Source of the DNA: JBKBXU01 sp046313675
GTDB lineage: Bacteria; Bacteroidota; Bacteroidia; Cytophagales; Cytophagaceae
Direction: 5' to 3'
Length of the DNA: 28,009 bases
Assembly: GCA_046313675.1 (NCBI GenBank)
Contig: JBKBXU010000015.1
Location: 1 to 28,009 of the forward strand
The notes below the pieces were generated by a model. The model did no database searches and had not been told where the DNA came from. It worked only from the letters and a program-made list of their open reading frames with translations. Position numbers and translations under genes: made by a program. Numbering within the stretch: position 1 is the first letter of the stretch; every line of letters begins with the position of its first letter. This document shows, one piece after another, positions 1 through 7,244 of this stretch.

Positions 1-449
1 GACCTATTCTCAATAACCACCCTAAAACTTTTTCCATGTGTCAAATCCAGAAAATAAGGATCTTCGTTACTGGTTCTAGCCGCAACATTGTCTCTTTCCC
101 CAAAGCTAAACCCAAAAGGTACATATGCACCAACAGGTAGATTTACATTCACTGTCATATATCCATTCCCATGATCCCTTACCATAGAGAATGAAAATGT
201 TCCGCTCACAGACCTTTGAGGAGTGCTTCCTGAAGTTTCAACTGTCATCGAAGTATCTCTCCATGGATAAAATCCTGCACCAAACATAGGGCTATTCTCA
301 TCATCGCTCCAATGATAAGGTTCAGCTTCCGTAGTAAAATTTTCATACACATGGTGTGTGTTAATCGCCGGAGTAGTACAACCCTCATCCTGAGCGTAGA
401 TTACTCCTGAAATCCCTAAAGATAAGGTTAATAGTAATAATTTTTTCAT
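1..449 (-). CDS. Secreted protein of unknown function, N-terminal part (runs off left edge)
   Basis: The reverse strand reads open from an ATG at 449 to the window edge, about 149 codons with no stop. It begins MKKLLLLTLSLGISGVIYAQ, a clear Sec signal peptide with likely cleavage after A19. The mature part starts with an acidic stretch and a cysteine (QDEGCTT), followed by aromatic-, glycine- and serine-rich sequence suggestive of beta structure. I recognise no domain. Being secreted next to porT, it could be an outer membrane or type IX-exported protein, but the C-terminus that would carry a sorting domain is outside the window. The start is supported by the signal peptide directly after the ATG. 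Confidence 0.75.
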   Translation of the reverse strand, partial: MKKLLLLTLSLGISGVIYAQDEGCTTPAINTHHVYENFTTEAEPYHWSDDENSPMFGAGFYPWRDTSMTVETSGSTPQRSVSGTFSFSMVRDHGNGYMTVNVNLPVGAYVPFGFSFGERDNVAARTSNEDPYFLDLTHGKSFRVVIENR

Positions 450-537
450 AAATATCTGTTTTGGTAAGTAATGAAAAATCAATTTAAGGTAAAAATAGCA
501 AAAAAAAATTGAATCTGGATATATTTTATAAAGTTTT

Positions 538-1278
538 TTATTCAAAATGTAAAAATAACGACACGGTATGTGTATTTAACACATTAAGACTGCGACTATA
601 AACATTGGGGTCTCTGTTGAGCATGTTCACCAATCCGTGAGAAAAGCGAATTTCCGGAGAAAACTTGAAAAGCGGAAAGTAAAAATCAAAACCAAAGCCG
701 TATTCCAAGGCCAGATCGGTATTATTGGTTCTTAGTTGGTCATCGGTTTTATCTCGTTTTTTAGCTCCGGCTTCTACACTAGGCTTTAAGCCTCCTACGG
801 CATACATTCGCATATTTCCGCGGCGTTGTGACTTATATTTTAATAATAAGGGAAATTCTATGAAGGTAGACTCCGTCACCTGATTTTCTATTTCACCTCC
901 TCGGAAACGAAACTCAACCATCCTCTCATAAAAAGCCACTGTAGGAAGTAAGCGGATATCAAAATGATTATCAAGCTTCATATTTAATATAAAGCCTAAG
1001 GAAAAGCCTGGTGATCCGGGAGAAAGAGCTGATAGTAAGGTATCAGATTGCAAATAGTAAGGAGAATGTACCGTCCGGAAGCGAGCCGAGTTAAGCCCAA
1101 TGGTAAAACCGTAGTGCATGGTTTTGTCATCGTAAAACGGCAGGTTCAAATCTCTTCTTGGGTTTTCATGTCTCTGTGCAAAAGCATTATTCCCAATCAA
1201 AATTACTATAATAGCTAAAGCAAAGGCTATTTTTTTCCTATGTATATAGAGCTCACCCCAAAAGTTAACTTGATGCAT
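538..1278 (-). CDS. porT: PorT-family outer membrane protein (type IX secretion/gliding)
   Basis: This 246-residue protein has an N-terminal hydrophobic export signal (about residues 14-34, ending NAFAQ) followed by a predicted outer-membrane beta-barrel with alternating polar and aromatic strands, ending in FLHFE. Length and layout match PorT of Porphyromonas (about 244 residues; SprT in Flavobacterium), a component needed for type IX secretion. The gene overlaps the end of ubiE by 52 nt. The overlapping start is supported by an AAAGGA ribosome site six bases before the ATG, and no other start lies before the signal peptide. The ubiE-porT pairing is, as I recall, common in Bacteroidota. The family call rests on size, topology and neighbour, since PorT-like barrels diverge strongly. 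Confidence 0.75.
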   Translation of the reverse strand: MHQVNFWGELYIHRKKIAFALAIIVILIGNNAFAQRHENPRRDLNLPFYDDKTMHYGFTIGLNSARFRTVHSPYYLQSDTLLSALSPGSPGFSLGFILNMKLDNHFDIRLLPTVAFYERMVEFRFRGGEIENQVTESTFIEFPLLLKYKSQRRGNMRMYAVGGLKPSVEAGAKKRDKTDDQLRTNNTDLALEYGFGFDFYFPLFKFSPEIRFSHGLVNMLNRDPNVYSRSLNVLNTHTVSLFLHFE

Positions 1279-1949
1279 TTTAATCCTTTAAACCCTGTTT
1301 CCTGTAATATATTTAAAAAGTCCTGTCCGTATGGAAATTTCTCTACAGATTCCGGCAAATAGGTGTAAGCCGAGCTGTCTTTGGAGATGATTTTACCCAT
1401 AAATGGCAAGATAAATCTAAAATAAAGATTATAAAAACATTTAATTATAATATTTGTTGGCTGCGAGAACTCTAAAATCACCAGTGTTCCATCTTTTCTC
1501 AACACCCGATGCAATTCACTAAGCCCCTTCTCCAGATTTTCAAAATTTCGAACTCCAAAAGCCACGGTAACAGCCGAAAAGGATTCATTATCATACACCA
1601 AAGATTCAGAATCTCCCTTCTCCAAACGGATTTTATCTTGCAAGCCACGCTCTATAAGTTTCTTTCTCCCTATCGAAAGCATACCTTCCGAAATATCCAC
1701 ACCTACCACTTGCTCTGCACCTGTCTTCAAAGCAGCAATGGCAAAATCGCCTGTTCCGGTAGCTGCATCCAAAATATTGGCCGGCTTTTCTTTTGCCAAA
1801 ATCGAAATAGCTTTCTTTCGCCATCTCTTATCAATTCCCAGACTAAGAAAATGATTTAAAAAATCATACTTGTGGGAAATGTTATCAAACATCGTTGCGA
1901 CCTGCTTTTTCTTCCCTTCAGCAGAATCTTTGTAAGGCGTAACGGGCAT
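1227..1949 (-). CDS. ubiE: Demethylmenaquinone methyltransferase UbiE/MenG
   Basis: This 240-residue protein is a class I SAM-dependent methyltransferase that makes the last C-methylation of menaquinone (in ubiquinone makers it also acts in ubiquinone synthesis). The N-terminus carries the family block VATMFDNISHKYDFLNHFLS (residues 17-36). The SAM-binding motif I is LDAATGTGDFA at 60-70, followed by VGVDISEGML, and the later blocks VTVAFGVRNF and LHRVLRKDGTLVILEFSQP are characteristic of UbiE. Length is normal for the family. Bacteroidota use menaquinone, so the MenG activity is the expected one. It acts in the cytoplasm at the membrane. It is the first gene of a two-gene unit with the overlapping porT. 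Confidence 0.95.
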   Translation of the reverse strand: MPVTPYKDSAEGKKKQVATMFDNISHKYDFLNHFLSLGIDKRWRKKAISILAKEKPANILDAATGTGDFAIAALKTGAEQVVGVDISEGMLSIGRKKLIERGLQDKIRLEKGDSESLVYDNESFSAVTVAFGVRNFENLEKGLSELHRVLRKDGTLVILEFSQPTNIIIKCFYNLYFRFILPFMGKIISKDSSAYTYLPESVEKFPYGQDFLNILQETGFKGLKCIKLTFGVSSIYIGKK

Positions 1950-2092
1950 TTTATAATTTTATTATATGAACCTGGAATATGCAATAGAGCTTTCTATTAT
2001 GCAGCAAAACAAATCAAATCAGCCGCTTTGCTCGCAAATACGCTGATTTTATTGTTCTTTGACGATATCTATCACATAATCCAGGATAAAGA

Positions 2093-2127
2093 AAGTGGCT
2101 AAACAATTTTTGATTGTTTAGCCACTT
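2093..2127 (-). terminator. Stem-loop terminator downstream of the OmpA-family gene
   Basis: A perfect 15-bp inverted repeat (2093-2107 with 2113-2127, arms AAGTGGCTAAACAAT and its complement) encloses a 5-base loop. It lies 22 bases past the stop of the OmpA-family gene on the minus strand. The sequence after the stem on that strand is TTCTTTATCC, only moderately T-rich, so it may act as a terminator or an mRNA-stabilising hairpin. Confidence 0.7.
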
Positions 2128-2148
2128 CAAAGGTAGTTAATTTATTTA

Positions 2149-4380
2149 TTATTTCTTCAGGATCTTTACCTCGGTCCTTCTGTTAAGCAATCGGCCTTCT
2201 TCGGTGTTGTTGTCAGCAACAGGATTTTCCTTTCCAAAGCCTTTATACTTTAAACGCCTCTTATCAATGCCGGCAGACACCAGGTACTCATATACCGATT
2301 TAGCCCTGTTTTCCGATAACTTCAAATTGACCTCATCGCTTCCCCTTGAATCGGTATACCCTTGAATTTCAATTTCAAGTCCCGGATTCATTTTCATAAT
2401 GGCTGCAAGTATTGACAATTCATCCTTAGAATCCCGAGTTAAAACTGCTTTAGCCGTTTCAAAATGAACATTTCTTAATATAAAGTTAGAACCTACAGCT
2501 CCACCTGAAATTTTAAATATATTCAAATCAAGGCTTTCTGCACTACCTTCTTCTGGTTCAACCTTAATCAGATCTCCAATAGAAGCACGTTTATAGATCT
2601 GAATATTAGAAGTATTCACACCTTTCTTTTTCAAATGAGCCAATACCATATCGGCTTTCGACTGCCCTACCTTTTCATCTACCGTCAAATTAAGTTTCAT
2701 TGCAGGGTTTTTCTTCATTACCGCAGCCACTAAATCTAACTCCTGCTCATTCAGTATGGATATATTTTTTTCCACTTTAATATTTCTAAATACATACTTA
2801 TAATCAATCGATATGAACGTGTCCTCTTCTTTAATTTTACCACGCTCTTTAAATGGCACGACAAAATCTTTTGCCACAACTACTTCATCGGTTTCATGTG
2901 GAATTTCAAGCTCCTGAGTAGAAATCAAGGTACCATTTTCAAAAATCTCCACCTTATAGGTATTATGAGAGAAAATATTTACCTCATATGTTCCTCTATT
3001 AGCCTTACTTTCATCCGAACTAGGGGTAGTCGTTTTCTTTAAGGAAGTAAACTTCAGGGAAACATTATCAATTTCTTTTTCGCTTTGATCTTCAACTACG
3101 TTCCCTTTTACAATTACTTTACTTATCGGCAATATCTCATAGATGTCTTTTTCACCATATCCACCTTCTCTGTAAGAAGCCATATAAGATTTGTTCTTTA
3201 CCCCTGAAAAATAGAAATATACATCATCATCCGGCGTATTGATGGGGTGACCCATATTTACAGGCTCCGTCCAATTTCCTTTTTCATCTTTGGTTGATTT
3301 AAATACGTCAAACCCTCCCATACTTTTGTGGCCTCTGGAGCTAAAGTAAAGGGTATTTCCATCAGGAGTAATAAAGGGAGCATCTTCATCTTCATTGGAA
3401 TTGATGACACCACCCAGTTCTTTTGGTTTAGACCAGTTTCCGTCGTCATCCAAATGAATAACATAAATATCAAGATCACCTTTTTGCTTATAATGATTGG
3501 TTGCAAAATAGGCAGTCTTCCCATCTTCGGTAATAAAAGCGTCTGCCTCAAAATCACGGGTATTGATGTTCGCAAATTTCACAGGTTCCAGCCACTGCTC
3601 CCCTACTTTTTCAGTATAATAGATATCACCACCTTTAGCTTGCCTGTACAACAACATTTTTGAGTCGTTATCATACAATTGTATGCTGGCGTCATGGCCG
3701 GAGGTATTTAAGGTAATAGGCTCAGGCTTTGACCATGATCCGTCTGCCTGCTTAATAGTCTTGTATACATCTTCAAAAAATTCTCCATCATAATCTTCTT
3801 TTCCCTGAGGAGTTTCTCTTCTCGAGGTGAAATATAATATGGAATCATTTTCTGAAACCACCGGGCTATGTTCGGAAAATGATGTATTTATAACAGGACC
3901 CAGGTTTTTAACAATAAAATTCTGGGGAGTTCTGACAAACTCTTTGGCATTATTTACCTGACGGATAAATTTTTCTACTTCTTTGTTGCGCTGATCGGTA
4001 CGCTTAAGGGAATTTTGGTATTCGGTATATGCTTCCAATGCTTTATCAAACTCATAGTTGGAGTGATAAGCTCTTCCCAACCAAAACAGGTAAAATTTAT
4101 TAACGTTAGAATCCAGTTCGCGAGCCTTTAATATGTATTCTAATGCTTTTTCTTTAGAATACCGGTGTAAATAGCAAACTCCTGCCTTAAAGGTGGCATC
4201 CGCATGTCCCGGTTTCTGTTCCAATACTTTCTCATAGAAAGGAAGTGCTTTTCTGTACTGCTCCAGTTTAAAAAGCTTATTCCCCCTTTTCATCAAAGAG
4301 TTCACATTATCCTGAGCATACACTGACACCTGAGCCGAACATAGAATCACTAAGGCTAATAGAAAATATTTAATTTTCAT
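2149..4380 (-). CDS. TPR / PD40 beta-propeller / OmpA-family envelope protein (PorE-like)
   Basis: This 743-residue protein has a signal peptide (1-22, cleavage near VYA-QD), TPR repeats (about 27-145), PD40/WD40-like propeller blades (about 160-415, with repeated PDG.TLYFSS-type strands), a carboxypeptidase-regulatory-like domain (about 420-510) and a C-terminal OmpA peptidoglycan-binding domain (about 632-743). In the OmpA domain D677 (GYTDSRG) and R692 (LSENRA), the expected diaminopimelate-contacting residues, are present, as is NRRTE near the end. This order matches PorE of the type IX secretion system, which anchors the machine to peptidoglycan, but Cytophagales carry several paralogues with this architecture. 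Residues 529-600 look like a second, degenerate OmpA-like domain. It is a single-gene unit with a terminator behind it. Confidence 0.85.
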   Translation of the reverse strand: MKIKYFLLALVILCSAQVSVYAQDNVNSLMKRGNKLFKLEQYRKALPFYEKVLEQKPGHADATFKAGVCYLHRYSKEKALEYILKARELDSNVNKFYLFWLGRAYHSNYEFDKALEAYTEYQNSLKRTDQRNKEVEKFIRQVNNAKEFVRTPQNFIVKNLGPVINTSFSEHSPVVSENDSILYFTSRRETPQGKEDYDGEFFEDVYKTIKQADGSWSKPEPITLNTSGHDASIQLYDNDSKMLLYRQAKGGDIYYTEKVGEQWLEPVKFANINTRDFEADAFITEDGKTAYFATNHYKQKGDLDIYVIHLDDDGNWSKPKELGGVINSNEDEDAPFITPDGNTLYFSSRGHKSMGGFDVFKSTKDEKGNWTEPVNMGHPINTPDDDVYFYFSGVKNKSYMASYREGGYGEKDIYEILPISKVIVKGNVVEDQSEKEIDNVSLKFTSLKKTTTPSSDESKANRGTYEVNIFSHNTYKVEIFENGTLISTQELEIPHETDEVVVAKDFVVPFKERGKIKEEDTFISIDYKYVFRNIKVEKNISILNEQELDLVAAVMKKNPAMKLNLTVDEKVGQSKADMVLAHLKKKGVNTSNIQIYKRASIGDLIKVEPEEGSAESLDLNIFKISGGAVGSNFILRNVHFETAKAVLTRDSKDELSILAAIMKMNPGLEIEIQGYTDSRGSDEVNLKLSENRAKSVYEYLVSAGIDKRRLKYKGFGKENPVADNNTEEGRLLNRRTEVKILKK

Positions 4381-4510
4381 TTGAGTTTAATTAACTTAAG
4401 TAGAAATTATTTACAATAATACTTATAATGACTTATTTCTAAAAACGAATATAAAAATATTGATATTATATATATACGTACCGATTATAAAAAGTAAATT
4501 ATAAAAAAAT

Positions 4511-4549
4511 AAAAAAAGGCATGTGAATAATCTCAGCATGCCTTTTTTT
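4511..4549. terminator. Bidirectional intrinsic terminator
   Basis: An inverted repeat pairs seven A plus GGCATG (4511-4523) with CATGCC plus seven T (4537-4549) around a 13-base loop. T runs follow the stem on both strands, so it can end transcription in either direction. It sits 17 bases beyond the stop of the 71-aa minus-strand ORF, which supports that ORF being expressed. Confidence 0.8.
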
Positions 4550-4566
4550 GATGATTTTGAATGAAC

Positions 4567-4782
4567 TTAGTATTTGGTTACCAGTTCATCTGAATTAATA
4601 AGCTCAAAATACTGATCAAACACTTTCTTTTCTATTAAAAAGGTAGGTTTGTGACTTGCCCAGGCACAACTTATCTCATAAAGATTATTAAACGTGCGCC
4701 CACTATAGACTACATTTTCTTCAAAGCCTTCAAACAAAGGTTTTTTCATACAACGATACTGGATTCTTTTAACTGCTGACAT
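4567..4782 (-). CDS. Small protein of unknown function, 71 aa
   Basis: This is a 71-residue soluble-looking protein with no signal peptide or membrane segment and two cysteines (C11 and C40). It reads VVYSGRTFNNLYEISCAW in the middle. I recognise no family. Support for a real gene comes from the strong terminator directly behind its stop and from its isolation on the strand with a long AT-rich leader. The start could instead be the ATG at residue 12 (MKKPLFEGF); neither start has a convincing ribosome site, which is common in Bacteroidota. Confidence 0.55.
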   Translation of the reverse strand: MSAVKRIQYRCMKKPLFEGFEENVVYSGRTFNNLYEISCAWASHKPTFLIEKKVFDQYFELINSDELVTKY

Positions 4783-5224
4783 ATATACTTGAGAAATTTA
4801 AGTCGATTCAAATAAGTTCAAAACCTGCAAAATGTTATTAAAATAAATAAAGAAAATATATGATTTTTTAAATACACCGTATTTCCCCTCTCCTCTACAA
4901 TCAGATTTTATAACATAAATATAGCGAATTTAATGCCACATTTATTTTATAAAAATAGAAGTTTAATAAGTTTTTAATCTTTACCGATTTAATCTAAAAC
5001 TTATCTTACTGCATAATAGAAACTTCTATTAATATTTTACATTCAGGCTTCATACTAATGACTAAACCCATCTATACATAAAACGGTTCAATGGAGAAAA
5101 TATTTAAAATGTGAGAAAGGATATTGAGGGGATGTATTAGTTATTAGTTGAGGTGAATTTAAACTTTATTGGGTATGTTATATTAATAGGGAAATTTTTG
5201 GCAAAAGATAAACAATTTTAAACC
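4783..5224. other. 442-base AT-rich intergenic region with a nested inverted repeat
   Basis: I see no open reading frame worth calling here. The stretch is strongly AT-rich and carries the leaders of two divergent small ORFs. Its one clear structure is a nested inverted repeat: 4954-4964 pairs with 5020-5030 (11 bp) and, inside it, 4966-4974 pairs with 4996-5004 (9 bp). I found no good TAnnTTTG promoter for the 69-aa ORF. Confidence 0.6.
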
Positions 5225-5434
5225 ATGGGCACTTTACTAGGAAAAATGTTGTCGTCCCTGAGGATTAAAAGGGATAAGTATTCAACATATAGGGATAAAT
5301 TAAAAGAAATTGAAAAGTTTGAAGATCAGCAAAAGGAAAAGCCTTTAGCAAATAAAACAAAAAGGCAAAGAGGACCGGTTAAAAACAGGAAGAATATCTT
5401 CAAACGCAGGACTTCAAAGAAAAAAGAAGAATGA
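5225..5434 (+). CDS. Small very basic protein of unknown function, 69 aa
   Basis: The ORF encodes 69 residues with a short hydrophobic/amphipathic N-terminus (MGTLLGKMLSSL) followed by a highly charged, lysine- and arginine-rich body, partly coiled-coil-like (KLKEIEKFEDQQKEK), ending in a basic tail. The composition suggests nucleic acid or ribosome binding but could also be a chance reading of an A-rich region. There is no ribosome site or recognised family. It stops 48 bases before the SRP RNA. Confidence 0.4.
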   Translation: MGTLLGKMLSSLRIKRDKYSTYRDKLKEIEKFEDQQKEKPLANKTKRQRGPVKNRKNIFKRRTSKKKEE

Positions 5435-5446
5435 GGATAAAAATAC

Positions 5447-5477
5447 TTGGCACATTAAATATTTAATACTACTTTTG
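5447..5477 (+). promoter_or_regulatory. Promoter of the SRP RNA gene
   Basis: TTG at 5447-5449 is followed after 20 bases by TACTTTTG at 5470-5477, a full match to the Bacteroidota -33/-7 consensus (TTG ... TAnnTTTG). Transcription would begin near 5483, exactly where the closing helix of the SRP RNA begins. Confidence 0.7.
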
Positions 5478-5482
5478 GCCTC

Positions 5483-5574
5483 GGTAAGTCAATACGACCA
5501 GCTCCTGCTGAACCCCCCCAGATCCGGAAGGAAGCAAGGGTAGGCGGTTGAGCGGTGCGATATTGGCTTACCTT
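5483..5574 (+). ncRNA. ffs: Signal recognition particle RNA, small bacterial type
   Basis: The conserved SRP domain with its GGAA tetraloop is visible (CCGGAAGGAAGCA at 5524-5536), including the asymmetric loop bases that bind Ffh. A perfect 12-bp closing helix, with one G-U pair, joins 5483-5494 (GGTAAGTCAATA) to 5561-5572 (TATTGGCTTACC). The total of about 90 nt fits the small 4.5S-type RNA. A T-rich run (TTTCTTTTTTT) follows directly and serves as the terminator. The RNA works with Ffh and FtsY in co-translational targeting to the inner membrane. The ends are accurate to a few bases only. Confidence 0.95.
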
Positions 5575-5585
5575 TCTTTTTTTCT
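5573..5585 (+). terminator. U-rich end of the SRP RNA transcript
   Basis: A T-rich tract (TTTCTTTTTTTCT) starts directly after the closing helix of the SRP RNA, so the RNA's own stem would act as the terminator hairpin. Confidence 0.65.
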
Positions 5586-5594
5586 ACAAAGTCC

Positions 5595-5624
5595 TTTCCC
5601 TATTTAGGAAAATCATTAGATTTG
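5595..5624 (+). promoter_or_regulatory. Candidate promoter of the fsa operon
   Basis: TAGATTTG at 5617-5624 matches the Bacteroidota -7 element TAnnTTTG. A weak -33 element (TTTC, 5595-5598) lies 18 bases upstream. The predicted transcript start would leave a leader of about 20 bases before fsa. Confidence 0.5.
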
Positions 5625-5652
5625 TCTTTTCTAAAAATAATCAAACGCATAT

Positions 5653-6306
5653 ATGAAATTTTTTATTGATACCGCAAACCTGAATGAAATACGTGAAGCC
5701 CATGACCTCGGAGTCCTTGACGGTGTAACGACCAATCCTTCGCTTATGGCAAAAGAAGGTATAAAAGGAAAGGACAAAGTATTTGCCCACTACAAATCAA
5801 TCTGCGATATAGTAGGTGGTGATGTAAGTGCTGAAGTTATTGCGGTTGACTATAATGAGATCATCAGAGAAGGTGAAGAATTAGCAGAAATTGATCCTAA
5901 CATTGTAGTTAAGGTCCCTATGATCAAAGACGGCGTTAAAGCCTTGAAATACTTCTCAGACAAAGGCATCAGAACCAACTGTACCCTTGTATTCAATGCA
6001 GGCCAGGCTATATTAGCTGCCAAGGCAGGTGCAACCTATGTGTCTCCCTTTATAGGAAGGCTTGATGACATTGGAACCGACGGCCTTGACCTGATTGAGC
6101 AAATTGTAGACATTTATTCAAATTACGGCTTTGAGACAGAAGTACTTGCTGCTTCCATCAGACACACCATGCACCTGATAAAATGCGCTGAAATAGGAGC
6201 CGATGTGGCTACCTGCCCTTTAAATGTGATCACCTCTCTATTAAAACACCCACTAACCGACAGCGGTTTGGAAAAGTTTTTGAGTGATCATAAAAAAGGA
6301 TTATAA
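5653..6306 (+). CDS. fsa: Fructose-6-phosphate aldolase / small transaldolase (TalC-like)
   Basis: This 217-residue TIM-barrel enzyme belongs to the short transaldolase subfamily, which either cleaves fructose 6-phosphate or transfers dihydroxyacetone units in the pentose phosphate pathway. The signature MKFFIDTANLNEIREA opens the protein, DGVTTNPSLMAKEG is the family motif, and the Schiff-base lysine is K87 in NIVVKVPM. NCTLVFNAGQAILAAKAGA and SPFIGRLDDIG are also diagnostic. Whether it is an aldolase or a transaldolase cannot be settled by eye; Bacteroidota annotations favour transaldolase. It is cytoplasmic. It is the first gene of a tightly packed operon, and its stop TAA overlaps the next ATG by one base. 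Confidence 0.92.
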   Translation: MKFFIDTANLNEIREAHDLGVLDGVTTNPSLMAKEGIKGKDKVFAHYKSICDIVGGDVSAEVIAVDYNEIIREGEELAEIDPNIVVKVPMIKDGVKALKYFSDKGIRTNCTLVFNAGQAILAAKAGATYVSPFIGRLDDIGTDGLDLIEQIVDIYSNYGFETEVLAASIRHTMHLIKCAEIGADVATCPLNVITSLLKHPLTDSGLEKFLSDHKKGL

Positions 6307-6536
6307 TGCATACACTGGATAGTAATATGTATATAATTAAAGTAAAAGGAAAAGCCAAAATACCTGATTATATACAACTCAGAGATGACAACTTTGTGCT
6401 AATTGCCTATTTCAGAGCAGACAGGCCCTTAAAACAACAGCAATTACTAAAATTTGGGCTTCAGGATAAAGAAGAAGAACTGGTCAAATTGATAGGTGAG
6501 TTGCCGTTTGGAAAACTTCATAAACTGGATATATAA
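6306..6536 (+). CDS. Conserved-looking 76-aa protein of unknown function
   Basis: This is a 76-residue soluble protein with no signal peptide, probably a small alpha/beta fold (short strands KVKGKAK and NFVLIAYF, then helices QQLLKF and EEELVKLIG). The second methionine at residue 8 is an alternative start. I do not recognise the family. It is certainly part of the operon: its start overlaps the fsa stop (TAATG) and its stop abuts the ftsE start (TAAATG), so translation is coupled on both sides. A role linked to the downstream ABC ATPase is possible but unproven. Confidence 0.75.
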   Translation: MHTLDSNMYIIKVKGKAKIPDYIQLRDDNFVLIAYFRADRPLKQQQLLKFGLQDKEEELVKLIGELPFGKLHKLDI

Positions 6537-7244
6537 ATGGAATTTTCGTCTGAACCTGTTGTTAAAGTTGTAAATGCTACTATCTACCAGGACGAGGTGC
6601 CTGTCCTAAAAGATCTGAATTTCCAAATTGACAAAGGAGAGTTTGTCTACCTCATCGGGCGAACCGGAAGCGGAAAAAGCTCTCTTTTAAAAACTCTTTA
6701 TGCAGATTTGCCCTTAAGAGAAGGAAACATTACGGTAGCCTCCATAGATCTGTATAGAATAAAGCAAAGCAAAGTACCTGCCCTACGCAGAAAAATAGGC
6801 ATTATATTCCAGGATTTTCAGCTTTTAAACGACAGAAGCATTACTGAAAATCTCATTTTTGTAATGAAAGCAACCGGGTGGAAAGAAAGCGGAAAGATAA
6901 AGCAACGATTGTCAGAAGTCTTATTGCAAGTAGGTTTAAGTGGTGTAGGAAATAAGCTTCCTCATCAGTTATCTGGTGGAGAACAGCAGAGAGTCGTTAT
7001 AGCCAGGGCTTTGATTAATGAACCAAGCATTCTTATTGCCGATGAACCTACGGGAAATCTGGATCCGGAAGTGGCAGAAGATATTTTAAAAATTTTCCGC
7101 AATATAAATCGAAGTGGCACGTCCATTTTTATGGCCACCCATAATTATGAATTTCTAACCAAATACCCTGCCCGGGTGCTTAAAGTAACCAATGGTAGTG
7201 TATTGGATTCCGGAAAGGAAGTCTTCAGTTTCCGTCATGATTAA
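6537..7244 (+). CDS. ftsE: FtsE-like cell division ABC transporter ATP-binding protein
   Basis: This 235-residue ABC ATPase carries Walker A GRTGSGKSS (41-49), a Q-loop (FQDFQLLNDRSITENL, about 91-106), signature LSGGEQQR (145-152), Walker B ILIADEP (165-171), D-loop GNLD and H-loop H202. The FQDFQLL..R.. pattern after the Q-loop and the size are typical of FtsE, which with the membrane protein FtsX signals to cell wall hydrolases during division. LolD/MacB-type ATPases are the nearest alternative. No ftsX is adjacent; the next gene is a glycosyltransferase that overlaps it by 8 bases. FtsX would have to be encoded elsewhere. Confidence 0.85.
   Translation: MEFSSEPVVKVVNATIYQDEVPVLKDLNFQIDKGEFVYLIGRTGSGKSSLLKTLYADLPLREGNITVASIDLYRIKQSKVPALRRKIGIIFQDFQLLNDRSITENLIFVMKATGWKESGKIKQRLSEVLLQVGLSGVGNKLPHQLSGGEQQRVVIARALINEPSILIADEPTGNLDPEVAEDILKIFRNINRSGTSIFMATHNYEFLTKYPARVLKVTNGSVLDSGKEVFSFRHD

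Noticed and set aside
1509..2102. Plus-strand ORFs of 116 and 76 aa opposite ubiE
   Set aside because: They lie antisense to a clear methyltransferase gene or its leader and show no family features.
7192..7236. Upstream start of the GT2 gene
   Set aside because: It adds 15 residues read inside ftsE; the next ATG at 7237 precedes the conserved GT2 strand and overlaps the ftsE stop in the usual coupled way.
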